This document shows positions 20,290-35,200 of a stretch of 64,000 nt of DNA, in pieces; the stretch's first letter is position 1, and each line of letters opens with the position of its first letter. Where the stretch lies: positions 29,443,609 through 29,507,608 of the forward strand of contig CM031616.1 of NCBI GenBank assembly GCA_018398815.1. The letters are read 5' to 3'. The notes beneath the pieces are model-generated. The model saw only the letters and a program-made list of their open reading frames with translations. It made no database searches and was not told where the DNA came from. A program made the translations under genes and the position numbers. This stretch comes from Conus ventricosus. Taxonomy: Eukaryota; Mollusca; Gastropoda; Neogastropoda; Conidae.

Positions 20290-23200
20290 CTGTGAACATA
20301 ACAAACAACACTGGTATCATGAAGACATGGTGACTGCAGGTTCAGATGTTGAAAAACTCACCTGTCGGGCAGAGGGAGGGTGGAGATCCTTTAAGAATGG
20401 CTGTGCAACAGGTATTTCCAATGTAGCTCTCCTTCAGTTTGAGCAGTGGCTGATGATTTTGGATAGGGAATGAGGAAGACTGCTGAAGTCTGTGACCACA
20501 GTACACTTTACAGGAGCGCAAGTGTAGAGCAAAACCCCCCTAACTTTCTGGGAGGGGTTGAGGGCAGTGTTCCAGTTTGCCATGCACTTTCCATCTATGC
20601 TCACTTCATCCATGATGTTCTACCTATGTGCGTTTCACCTACATACTTTCATTGGCAAATATTCCATCTGCATCCTGTACAATATCCAATTCAATTCCTT
20701 TACTTGGTGAAAGGAACTTGACCTTAGGCAAAATGATCATGTTGAGATTATCACAGAAAAGGAGGCAAGTTTTACAGAACAAAGCTTTGGCCAAAAGCAA
20801 AACGGCAAAGCACACTTTACCCATGAAAGACAATGTAAAGGCCAGAGGGAGAGGTGAGGAATGGGGTGGGGATAGGGAGTGTTGGAAGGGGTGTGAATGT
20901 GAATCCCCTTCCCTACCCAGAATAGTGGTCATCTCAACTTTTTCTGCTGCAAAGTGAACAGTCATCTCGGACTTCACAGTACCTAATTCTCCATCCTGTT
21001 CATCAGCCACTGACATTACTGACAGAAAGATCTACACTCCAGACATTCACTGTTTAATTTCTATAGGATCCCCTATCCCTCCACCTGCAAGGTGAGCTTC
21101 TTCAACATTATTATACATCATGTTGCTTCTATCAGTCTACCATGGAAACATCTCTGTCGTACAACCCGCTGAGAAGTTTCATGCAGAATGTAAAGAACAT
21201 TGCGATACAACACAAACATTGTTATACAACATATAAATAGCAGCAGTATTGCACAGTGTGTAAAGACCTATTGTCTTGTATAGAGGTGGCCTGTAGGATG
21301 ACGAAGATCTACACGATAACTAACATGCCAGGGAAACAATGGTGTGTAAAGACCTATAATCTCCTGAAGATGGAAAGATGGTCTCCTGGGATAAAGAGCT
21401 TGCCTAGGAAACAACAGAATTTCTGGTCTGTGGTTTGTGTCTCCTACAGGGTGTTTTTCTTTTCCCTTCTCCCTTTCCACTAGAACTGCATGGTAGCATT
21501 ACAGTTAGTCTTCGAGATGACTTGATAAACCAAGATCCTGTGCAGCCTGGGCTTAATACATACGAAAGGAATTATGGAAACAAAAGCTCACCCTGTTCAC
21601 ACTTCTGTAGGAAAAACCCAATTTCATTGGTAAACAAAAGCACACGCACAAACAGTAAAAAAAGACAAAAAAATGTATGGGTGGTGCCATACTATATACT
21701 TCTATGCTCTTAGCAGATGGCAGCACAAATTTCACACAGTCAAATCAGAGGTCACTATGAAGATGCACATTACATTAAGAATTCTGTCATACATGAAATG
21801 CAAGTTCACACTGACATTAACTATCAGTGAAATCACTAGTCACTATGATGATACACATTACAGTGAGAATTCTGTCATACATGAAATGCAAGTTCACACT
21901 GACATTAACTATCAGTGAAATCACTAGTCACTATGACGATACACATTACAGTGAGAATTCTGTCATACATGAAATGCAAGTTCACACTGACATTAACTAT
22001 CAGTGAAATCACTAGTCACTATGATGATACACATTACAGTGAGAATTCTGTCATACATGAGATGCAAGTTCACACTGACATTAACTATCGGTGAAATCAC
22101 TAGTCACTATGACGATACACATTACAGTGAGAATTCTGTCATTCATGAGGTGCAAGTTCACACTGACATCAGTGAAATCAACAGTCACTAGTTCACTTTA
22201 ACTATCAGTGAAATCACTAGTCACAATGACGATACACACTACGTAGAATTCTGTCATACATGAGTGCAAGTTCACAACGACATGACCGATTGAAAAACTG
22301 ATAGCAAACTACAACCACAGCTGACAATGATAAGCAACATTTTGGGCTAGGTAAAGTTTGTTTAAACACTCCTATTCAGCACAACTCCTGAGTTCATGGA
22401 AAAAAATTCTTTTTTTTTTTGAGTTATGAACAACTGTAACAAAGGATCATCTTCTGCTTGATAAAATAAAGATATTTTATGTATGGAGGTTTTGGTCAAG
22501 TGATTTTGTGAAGCCCAAAATATTCTATCCACAGGCTTCATTAAAAATGTACATAATGAAGAGAAAACAATAACAACAAAAAAACAACAGCCACAAATGA
22601 TGAACTGCTTACACAGCAGCTTCTGTAAAGATGTTATCTTGCACATACAAACTTCCTGGAGATGAAAAAGGTTTTGTCAAACCAACATTATTCTGCCTAT
22701 CCAGGTATCTTGGGTTCTTAACTCTTTCATCCTACAACCCTGTTTTCCGGTTTGCAGATATCCTACCCTTCTTCCTGCAGCCTGGAAAACCAGGCAGCAC
22801 AAAATCCCTCCTTTCCTTCCTGCAGCCTGGAAAATCGGTTCTCACAGTAAGTGCTTTGAACTTCGCGCGAGTCACGTCATCGGTACACGTCATGACTGGG
22901 TCGCTCACACGGCAGTGTTTATGAATGGGATGGATGCCAGACGGCCCCTACAGCGGTGGAAAGTGGTCGCCGCTCTATTCTGGCCAGTTTGCTACTGCAT
23001 ACGTGGCAGTTCTCACTTTACTCTTCTTTTTTTTCTTCTCTAGATCCAGGAATGAAGGGAATACTCGTATTATAAGAATCTAGGAACAAGAGGAAGTAAT
23101 GGTTCACAGAAAAGTAGGAATGAAAGAGTTAAAACCAGAGCTGAGAAGCCTTCCATCACATTTTTTAACAACCCATCAGAGAGAAAAGTGTTGCACTCAC

Positions 23201-26200
23201 ATCGACAGTGTAATGGTACTGGGTCAGGCGTTCTTTCAATGGATTCAACTTGGACATCTGAAACCGTTCCAAGGTTGCCCTCATTTTCACCACCTGAAAC
23301 CCAAATCAACTTTGGATCACTCCATTGCTATGCACACCATGGATACATACCATTCTTTCAGACAGAATGTATACATTTACATACCATTTCTTCAAGCACC
23401 AAGCACACATACCATTTCTTCATTCATAAAGGTCACGTATCATTCCCTCACATACCATTCCTTCACATGATATACATATATTATTTCTTCATAAAGAATG
23501 TACACATCCCATTCTTTTACACATAATGTACACATATAATTCCTTCAACATGATGTACACTTAACATTCTTTCATACATGATGTATACATACCCATTCCT
23601 TTACACACAATGTACACATTCTTTCAAACACAAATGGACACGTGCCATTCCTTCCATACGATACAAATTCTTCAACATGATGTACACTTAACATTCTTCA
23701 TACGATGGTAACTACCATTCCTTTACACACAATGTACACATTCATTCAAACACAATGACACGTGCCATTCCTTCCAACGATACACACACTTTATTCACTC
23801 ATGCATGATGGCATGTACCATTCTTACCATACGATGGACACACCATTCCATCACCTGATATGCTTACACCATTCTTTATAACACAATGTAGGCATCCTTC
23901 TTCATACTATTACCATATATTATTTCACACCAGTGTACATGTACCATTTATTCATAGTGGGAAAAACCTCCTTCACACTTTGTGTCTAAACACAATGCAT
24001 CTCCTTACTCAAACACACAGGCATTGCGCTTAATTGCCGTGCCTTAAACCACAATGTACACACATATTCCTTCACATTATGCGCCATCACACACACACCA
24101 CATCATCAGCACACACAGAGACATCATTCGTTCACACAACTACAAAAATCATTACTTCATGCAAACTACACGCATCTTCGCATATAAAACTTGCATACTA
24201 TTCCATTATAACAGCTATTCCCTGACTGAAGGAGAAGCGGTGGCCTCATACAACAATGCATCATTCTAACTCGGAAAGATGTTGTTTAGATGTTAATGTA
24301 AGGTAATCATGTCCTATATCCTGTGAGAAAAAAAGGTTGCACTCTGTCTCAAGTTCACATACAAATACTGATGAGTATGATTCCACATATCAAACAATGG
24401 CAAAAAGTCCATATAAATATGCTCACACGATACAGGCAACGTTTCATTCACACTTTGTTTCAACACAACATAATGGTGAACCAGGACGATGGAAACCTTG
24501 CTTGTCATCCCATCATTTTGACTTGACATACAGGAAAATCAAAATGACGTACACCAAAACCAACTGACAAGGCAGCGATATTATGATAATCTTCCTTCTA
24601 CTTTTTCATCCTCTCCTTACTAAACTAGGCCATCTTTTATGACGCAAGTCTACAATCTAAAGATCTATATTGCCTCTGTTGTGTTTAAGCTGATGATAAG
24701 TCTGTACAGTGTGAATATTTTTCATTTAAAAAACTTTTGGGTTTTGACGTATCATTTTCTTATAAGATATAGCAGTGCAGCATTGCCAAGAAAATCGAAG
24801 AAAGCTACGCCGAAAGAGTAGCACTTGGATACTCCATAAGCTTGATGGTGACAGGAAAACCAGTGTATGTAGCTGAAAGATTGACTTTGTCATCAGAAAC
24901 TCAGTGATTGCAGGGAAACAGTGTCAAAGAGACGAAGGTCCTACCTTGTCCTCTAGAAACTTGGTGGTGGCAGGAAAACAGCTCCAGAAATGGCGGAGGA
25001 GTTCACAGAGAGCGCTGTAGCTGTGCTTCAGATCTCCCTGCATGTCCCCTGCCACTATTCCTGTCAACAAATCTTTCTGAAATATATGTGTACAGCAGCT
25101 GGAATACGTTTAAAAAAAAAGAAAAAAGAAGGTTCAATAATCATGACACTACAGTGAAGATAAGGACTGTCCAACTTGCTAGTGAGAACAAGATTTAGAC
25201 ATGAGCAATCAATTTTGGTGAAATTTAGAAAGAGAGGGGGTTAGTTACCGCCAAGGACACAGACAAACAGAGTACAGGACTAGACACAATGCATTTCGAC
25301 CTCTTGGATCTTCTTCAGGCAAAAACAAATAACATTTAGGACACTGAAAACGAAGAATGAGAAACCGTTTATCTTCTCCTGTTCGCCTCACGTTCAATTT
25401 TGGTGAGACAACCCAGTTGCGAATCTGATTCTTTATCTCTCTAAGAAAGCATCATCTTAATAAAGTTTATAAAACCCAAGATCTGGGCATCACTTGTCTG
25501 GAGCAAGAGTCATACTGCCTCTGCCCTCTGGTCTGAAATAAATGTGGAACAAGATTTAAGAACAACAGAGATTGTTTATGCAATCCCTATAATTTCTGAA
25601 AATACTACAGTGTTTTTCACAGTTCATTAACTTGCAAAGCGAAAATTGACAAGAAATATTGTTGTAGAGCATAGGAAGTGGGGCTGTTGACTTGAAACAT
25701 CTATCCCTTCCTTACCTCTGTACCACTACCAGCAGAAAATTATGAATCCTGTACAGCTAGACATTTCGCAGCATGCAATGTAATTCATTACTTTATAACA
25801 GCAAAATAAGGTTTCATTCATAAGTACTACGTCAGTATTCAAACATGCCCACACACAAAAGACACAGAAATAAACACACCTATACCTATATTTGACTCCA
25901 GTTCTTTTGTTTACAGTTTGACAACCATATGGACCATCCGTTGGACGACTCTAATACTGCCGTACACCAAATTCAGCGGAGCAGTTTATATCACAAACAA
26001 CTGTTAAGAAGGTTGTGGGTCAAAACCCTATTACAAGTCTGAAAACATAAACACATGCCAAACATACTTCCAAAGATAAACATTCAATAACTAGGGTACA
26101 TAACTGACCATGTAGCTGTTGCTGTGTTGTTCCTTGCATCAAAGCGCCCCCTGGTGACAGCTCCCCAAGAATACTCAATGCCTGAGGTCCACTGACAGCC

Positions 26201-29200
26201 TGTCATATCAACAGTCCATGATAGAGTGGTTCAAAATAAACTGTAATCATTCAGGTTTTTTACATGTTCATGATGCTATATGTCCCTCTGCTCAATTATG
26301 ATCAACCTTTTTAGACTGACCAAAATGAGGAAAACCAAACACTTTCATCAGTGTGTACACATGGTTTGTGTATTGATAGCAGCCTCACAAGATCTGTTTC
26401 TGAACAAGATTTCCTATGACAATAGTATTAAAAACAAACAAAAACAAGAGGCATTTCAACTCCATTTTAAAAATTCCTCTTTCCGGTACAACAGGCATTT
26501 CAACTCCATTTTAAAAATTCCTCTTTCCGGTACAACAGGCATTTCAACTCCATTTTAAAAATTCCTCTTTCCGGTACAACAGGCATTTCAACTCCATTTT
26601 AAAAATTCCTCTTTCCGGTATCTCTTTGATGTCTTTTTAATGCATACCACCCAACCTTGTCATTTCTTTCCACAATCTAAACTGTCACTGTCCTTAACAA
26701 TTAAATAAATAACAGTATTTGTACAGTACAATTCTCACTGAAACCACTTGCTGTGTTTTTATACACCATTCAGGCCTTAATTCATTAACATATAACACAG
26801 GTGTACATACAATATGGGAAAAGAACTGTTCAAAACACTTGGCTCGAATGATAAGTTTTTAGCTGTTTTTTCAAACCAGATACGGTGAGCTGGTTTCATA
26901 AAGTGGAAGGCAGTGAGCTCCTATAAATAAACAGGAAAATAATGAATGTAGACTGTCCCACCAAACTGGAGTTACATGCCAGCTTTGGCACAATTCTCTA
27001 ACTGTTTTATCATGGCCATGCATCAGTAGTACGTATTAAGCAAGGTCCTTTTAAAGGGGATTGTATAAGCACAGATGATCAAGCCATGCTGAATGCTCGA
27101 ATGGTAGCTTCCAACACAGTGTCAGCACGGAAGTTTGTAACACATACTGCATATATGAATGTGTCCAATAATAAGTCTAATGCGTGCACACACATTCACT
27201 AGTACACAGACACCACACAAGCTTAACTCAAACCACTCACTATCCCCCCCCTCCCCCCCCTTTCTTGTTCCTCCACACATTTACACAGGTAGTAACAATC
27301 AACAAACCACACACGGCACACACACACACACACACACAACCACACACACACACACTAACACACACACACACGCACATGCACACACTAACACACACACAAG
27401 CACATGCACACACACTAACACACTCACACTAACACACGCACATGCACACACTAGCAGCCTGACCTTAGCTGGGTGATCCCCCCCGCCCCTGATCTGTGCA
27501 GAGATGCTGCGGAAGGCAGTGAGCACATTGTTGCTGCTAGTGTAGCGGGAGGCAGCAGCAGGGGTTGGACGTGCAGGTAGCGCTCCATTTTGTCCAGCCG
27601 CAGACTGACCCCTGATGACTGCTTTTCACTGCTGAGGTCTTCAATCTCCATCACTGCCTGGAGTCTGGCCTGTCACGAACACAAAAGGGGGACAGAATGT
27701 ATGTCACTGCATCTGATATACATAATCTTTATCTTCATGGACCACAACATTTACAAGGGAAGAAATATACAGTTTGACAAGAGCTGAAATAAAAAAGTAT
27801 TTGGGGTGAAAAAAACAATAAACAGAGAGGGGCTATTCTTATATCTAGCATTTACGGTTCATAATAAAAACCACATAGATAAATATGTGCACAATTTACA
27901 ATTCCTGCGCGAGGATTTTTTTTTTTACATATGAACATATTGCTGTGTTGCACACTGAATGTTGTGTCACACATACACAAAACCGACAAACTCCACAATG
28001 AATATCAAAGTACTAGATGGCATGCAAAAATAAGCAAGAGTTGTGCTCTTGGTCAAAACACCAATTAGCACACCAGGAAATCACCTTGGTTACACTCTCT
28101 GAGTGCAATTACCACCACATGACTTCATCTCTAGTTAGATCTAGTTGCAAAGTGAGGCAACGGCTGGCGGAAATCTAAACAAATTTGAAAAATGATTTAA
28201 AACGCTCCGCTGAAAAATGTAGACAAACAAATCACAAGACAAAACATGACCTGTTCGACCTCTTAGGTCTTCTTTAGGCAAGATACACAATAAGTCGCAA
28301 ATACAATGCCCATCTTGTGCCAAATCAGATGAAGTGATTGCTCCTTCATTTCTGTTGCCCTGAGTGTTGTGTATCTTGCATGAAAAAGACCTAAGAGGTC
28401 GAAACGCGTCGTGTTTTGTCTTGAGATTTGTTTGTCTACATTTTTCGGCGAAAGCCTTATAAACTATATTTCAAATTCATCTCTAATGCTTTCTTTTTTT
28501 CTTCATTCATTCATTATTTTTGTCAGTTTTGTCATATTTTCAAAACTGTATGGGTAAACAGGTCTGTCTTCTTCAACCTTGAAAAGCTTCATGTTTAGTC
28601 TTCAAAAAGCTTGGGTTCATCCACAAAGATTTCTGGTACAAACACGAATGATTTCTTGTTCGGTCACAAATGGCTTTTCGTCTCCTCACCTTTTTCGTAG
28701 ATGGCTCATCTTCACTTTTACCATTGCTGCTGCTGGCTCTCTTGGCATGCCCATTGTCTACTTCACTCTTCTCAGCCCACTTCCCTTTGGCCTCCTGACT
28801 ATTGTTTCGACCGTTGGCTCCATTCTCCCCAGAGGTGGAAGTCTGTGGCTGCCCCTGGCATGCACGCAGCACCATGGTGGAGTGATGGTTGAAGCGGCGG
28901 ATCAAGGACTGATTGGACACGTTGGTGCGGGTGCGTGTGTCTTCTGTGATGCCACGGAACTCCTTGCAGACACATGTACACCGACTCTGATCACAAACTT
29001 TGATGACAGAGTTGTTATGTGCTCAGTTAAAAACGGGAAAAGGTTCTTGGTAACACTGTGCAAAGACTCTACAGTTTAAAACACAGAACTACAGCAACAT
29101 TCTGCACTGATATGACACCCCAAAAATATTAGTGGAGAGTGAAGCAGCTTCAAGAAAATAGATGTTGGTACAAGGATCAGAGGAAGGAAAACATTTACTG

Positions 29201-32200
29201 TCTAAGCTTATGAACCAACATACATCTAGGGTCACAGTGAGAAAAAACAACAACATTACTTGCTAGCACTTTGGACAGGATACTGTACCTATCATGTCAA
29301 TGAACATGCTCCAGAACTCACAGTAATCTTCCTGTCATTTTTTTTCTCCAACAAGGCTTCTGGTGGGTCAGAATTTTGGGGAGTCATAGAGACTCTCTGG
29401 ACAAAATTTCAGAGGGTCATTTTATTCTACCCCTTGTAAAAAAACCCTGTATACATGTGCGCCTGCATGTACACACACACACACACACACACTCTTCCTC
29501 TGTGACAAGTTCACATATATAATCTGGAATCCCTCTATTTCATCTCAGTCTTGGCAATTCACAGTCTGACTGCATGTATCTTGCTCTTCACTGACCTGAT
29601 GCTGAGAGAATAAATAAGATATGCCTGAATCAGGTTTGAAAAGAGAACCTCTTCTCACAAAGAAAATCAGAAATGAAGGTGACAGTGGTGGAAGCTATGG
29701 CAACAGTCTACACACTTCTTCCCTTGATCAAACAGGTGGTTTTATTTCTGCAAGTGGGATGACATCTGCGAAAACTACACCTCTATAGGTGTTCTCTACC
29801 AATATAAGTTTCCAATATGAATTTTGGGAACAAAGTCACTCACACAAACAAACACAAACTCAATCTTTAAAAAAAATTGTAAATCATACACACTTGACAA
29901 AAATTAATGCGGATACATTATTGTCTTCTCTGAATACCTTTTAAAAGTTTCACACTTGTTATTTTACTGCATCTCTCAAAAACAATGTTAATCATTAAAA
30001 ACAATGTTGGTAACTGGAATTCTTTCCATCATCAAAGATGGTCAATATACTTACAGAGCTAAATTATATTCCAGACAATCACACAGTTCAATTTTTACCG
30101 CCAAAAATGCTGACAAAACCAAAACGGTGCAATTATCAACAAATATGAGAAATTTGTAGACCAGTCCTTTTGTCTAATCAACATCCAGACAGTTTGCCAA
30201 AATGACAACTTCAAGCTGCGTCATAAACAGTACACTCACTTTCACTGGTCAGTCATGCGACAATTTGCTTAAGTTAAGGAAAAACAAACAAATAAACAAT
30301 GACTGAAGAAAGACAGAGGGCAGGGACGGCCACTTCCAGGGTGGATAAACTTTCTTTTTACTGTGTAGCAGACAATCTTCCAACTGGAATCAGATGTCCA
30401 ACATCTGTTACCTGCAGGTTAAGAAAACACTTGACATAAAAAATAAAAAACATCCCAATGAAGCAGCTGATGAACGTGCAATATGTCCTTTTTAGGGATG
30501 CATTTTAACACTTGATGGAAGCCATGATCCCTTTTTATGGTTTCGAAACAAACAATCAACAATGCTAATGAACCCACCTCTGTGCCCCATGCATCCCACT
30601 CACCTCTTCTGCTGCGGTGTCCTTGATTTCCGTCAGGTCTACCAGGGGGTTGCTCACCTTCTGGTGGATCTCCTGCTGAATTTCTGCATGACAAAGCACA
30701 CCCTATGTATCCTTAACACCCACTCTCCATTCATGCTGCATTTCTGCACCACAAAGCACACCATATGTATCCTTAACACCCACTCTCCATTCATGCTGCA
30801 TTTCTGCACCACATAGCACACCCTATGTATCCTTAACAACCACTCTCCATTCATGCTCAATAAGGAACATGGTGAAAGGTCAATCTTGCACACACAAAGA
30901 ATCCTTTCTAACAAATGATATGATGAGCAATATAATAATGACAGTAATAAAACTCACCTTATGCTATCTGTACATTTTTGTGGAATATCGTTTCTATATA
31001 TATTTTTTTAAAGTTTGATTTTTTGTGAGCTGTCACAGGTCTTTCCTTAAACGGATCAATATTTCTAAATTTGAAAGCGAGTGTCTCTGTGTTTAAACAC
31101 TATATCATCAAGCATATGAAATAAATGGAGATTAATTATATTTGTAGTATACTCTTTTTTTTAGCTAGAAGAGATATTTATTTTCTAAATAATACAAATG
31201 TTCATCACAGCTGAAAACAAAATCCTAGAAAAAGTAAAACAAAATTTTATAAGACGGACCAAAGATGACACGGACAGCACAAGAAAGATGAACTGAAAAC
31301 AAGAAGAACAAAGAGGAAACGGCAAAAACGGACAGGTAAATGACAACTTCAGAGCGACAGAACAGGGACACAAGTGTAGAGACTGGATGTAGGCAGGATG
31401 AACCGAGAACTGAAAAATACAGTGACAGACTCACCTTCCTCATCTTTCTTGGCGCACTCGGAGAAAATGTCTTTGTTGTTGATGGCAATGCGGTCTCTGT
31501 GGAAATAATGCGACTGGAAGAAACGCGTCCAGAACTCGCTCTCCGACAGACTGTGAGGAACACACTCTGCATGCTTCTTCTTCACTGCAACCACAAGGCC
31601 TTCCTCTTTCAGTGCTGCTTCTTACTTACTGATTGTATGCATATGGTCCAGTTCTCCTCTGCCACTGTTATGCTTTTGCCTAATCCACAGATCAGGATTT
31701 CTTTTTTGGCTTTTCCATGTCTTCCTTTTGTGACCCAATTCCAATCCAACAGTATCCTCCACAGACCACATATGTTGATCTGAAGGTCAGTCACTGGACA
31801 CTAAGAGTGGTATTCCATCTTTTTTTAAAGCCCATTGTTCTGCCCTATTCTGCCTGTCCACTACCACCGTTTCACTACAAATACATCCATCAAGGGGGAC
31901 CCAACAATTCATCCCCATACAGACTGTTTGCGAAGGCTTGAGCTTTCAGACGTGGCACCAGCCTGTCGCTACTGCAACAAAAAGTGGCTGTCTTTTGCTA
32001 ACTGCTTTGATTCAAGCTGAAACACTTATAATATTGTCTCATGTTGTGTGGGGTTTGACAGTTAGTGACAGCGACACAGGACTGTCTACTTGACATGGCT
32101 GTGAACAATTTAGAAATCAATGATGCAGTAGGCATACTGACTATACAGGTGTATTTGCCGACACTTCCGATGTAACTGGCATTGCCCTTAGATGACCAGG

Positions 32201-35200
32201 TAGTGGACATTTGGGAGAAGGCAACAGAGTGATCAAGCTGGTCTTTAAAAAACATCAAACACACACACACATCAAACTGGCCACTTAAAAAACATCAAAA
32301 ACACACAGACATCAAACTGCCCAGTAAAAAATAAAAAACACACAGACATCAAACTGGTCATTAAAACATGCAAACACTTACACAGCAAACAACATCATAT
32401 CAAGACTTTCATACAAGGTATGGAGCAATTTGGACTTACATATCTTTTTTGGACCATTTTTCCCCCCAACATGTCCCAGTTTTACATTATGTGGAACTCT
32501 GCCCCCCCTCACAAAAAACGATTTTGTACTTACTAGCATGTTACATACAAAACGTTGGTGTTAAATGGTTTAAAGTGTAACTGGTCCATCGAAATAAAGT
32601 GTGAAAGAAGTCACAAACTGAGATGCTAGATGACCTGACCTGCTGTCCAGTCTCACTCCAAGGATGTTAAACTGCTTCACCAACAAAGAAAATCCTATTT
32701 GTTTAAAGTTTTCTAAACAACACACAAATCACAGTTCAATCACCTGACATCAATGATTGCCGAAGATCTGTCTGGAAATAAAACTGTAACCAAATCAAGC
32801 TTTACTTCTTCTCTTTTGATAGTTTGGTTCCCTTCCCCAATAACAGTAAAACATAAAATGGCACACATGAAGCATGTCCACTTACCCATGGGGTATGTTT
32901 TGAATATTGACTCAATGATGTCTGCCGTCAGATTATACTTGAGACCATTAGCACCATCTGTCTGTGGTTTGATGTCCGCCTGAGAAGAACAGAACAACCA
33001 CATCATGACAGCAAACCACTTCATATGAGAAACATCTCAGCAAATGACTAAAACAACCATAACAAATTTGACTAGTGGAAAATGTATAAGGCGAAAGGTA
33101 TCAATCTTGACAAATATGAAAATGAGAGTTAAGTTCTGTCTGACTCATGCATAATTGAGTTTGCCGCCACTTTAGCCAGTTCTGATGTAGCTAGACTATT
33201 ATGAAGGTCCTTAACTGATATGCTGTTTTCTCTTTCATAAGCGTATGCAGATGTTTTGTGTTGAAATGACTTAAGTGGGATTTTTTTTCTTTTTGATCTA
33301 ATATCATCTGCCGGATGAAAAGAGTAAAAAAAAAACCACACACCACATTTGACTAGTGGGTTATTCAAAACACACAGTGTGATTGTGTTGCATTCTACAA
33401 TTATTACAAAACTATCAATCAGTTAACTATCATAAATATACATAGTGACAAGATGTCCATTCTCTATTCTATTACATCTGAAACAAGACTTCAATCTTTG
33501 TGTTTGTATCACTGACATAAACATGATTAGAGTGCAAATGGCCACAGCGAGTTGGTGTACATGGAACAACTGAGCTGCATCACTTAAAAGCTTGCCTAAT
33601 AACAATACAGACCATACAAGATCTGTTCCTGGAGAAAACTATACAACAAATTAAATACCAGTAAAATAATAACATTCTTTACATGAGACAACATACAACA
33701 AATTAAATACCAGTAAAATAATAACATTCTTTACATGAGACAACACACATAGTCCAGGCTGAAGAATTCTCTTACCAGAAAGGCAGGAGACACCCCAGTG
33801 TTCTGTTTGTTGTCATTCTTTGTGGAGTTGGAAAATTTCTACACAAAGAAAGAAAACACTAATGAGAAATAGAAACAGATGGAGAGAGACAGAAAGACAG
33901 ATAAAGACTGTATAAGTTCAAAATACACACCTACTGTAAAAATGATTCAACTGTTTTAATACTTAATAATGATACAGATAAAGAATTCCTTCAAAGCTTC
34001 ATTTGATTATCTGTATATCCATTGCTACCAACATAGTTCATCTGAACATTTAGCTGAAAGATTAAAGATACAAAGTATTACAATTCTAAATGAACAGAAA
34101 CAAAAACTCATTTTGAAGTATGAATATTGAATTAATTTTAAATTCGAGATAAAAAAAGCTTGCATAACAGATGACACTTGCTATAAATTTTGCACCACAT
34201 TTAGGAAGATATGATAGCCAAAAAACAAACAATGGAGATGAAGGTCAGCTCATATGTTTTGGTGTCAAGGTATGCTGTTTTAATTAAGACTTCCTTTCAT
34301 TCTTAGTATCTATTTCAGAGCTACCAGCAAAAATCTGTGAGACAGCAAACTTTTACACATAGCACTCATACAGTAAGTGCAAAATAATGCAAGATTGATG
34401 GTCTCATAATCCATGCTCACAAACATCTAAATGCAAATATGTGTATATACATAATATACTGACTGACTGAAACCAATTTATTGTCAGATTAACTCACGGT
34501 TGTACTGACAAACATATATATACACACACATGCACATACGCGCCACACACACAAACACACACACACGCACATACACGTGCACACACACACACACACACAC
34601 ACACACGTACATGAGATCGACTGGCCCAAAACTCCTCAGCAGTGATGACCTGGGACACAACCAGATCTTTGTAAAGCTGAAACAACTCTGGGTCCTCCTG
34701 AAGTAACCTGCAACACAGCCAAGGCAGAGTTGGTCACAATGATATGTCTAATTTTACCCCCGAGTTCACTTGACCATTGCTACCAATCTTCTGGAGTCCA
34801 AACTGATGGTGCTGGAGAAAGGTAAGACAGGAAACTTATTTTTCTCCTTCTGCTTGGATTGAACGACAACAACTTCACAAAGACAATTATCTTTCAGTAT
34901 TCATAGTTCCAAACATCTTCATTTCCAAACATGTAAACATCTTCATTTTGGTGTCTTCTTTCCTTCCGTACTCCCCCCCACCCCCCACTTCACCAGATGT
35001 TGAGTGGTGGCCAAGGAAGCAACTTTTTCGACAAGATAACCAAGCAAAATCCTGTGTGGAGCTTGAAAATTATATATGAGCTACTGGCAATTGGAGAGCT
35101 ATTGCTGGAAAAATTCTGTGAATGATCCTCTCTGAGAAAAAGCAAAAAAAAAAGGCTGGTATCAAATGGAGCATGGCTGCCTTAATGGCGGATAAAAAAA

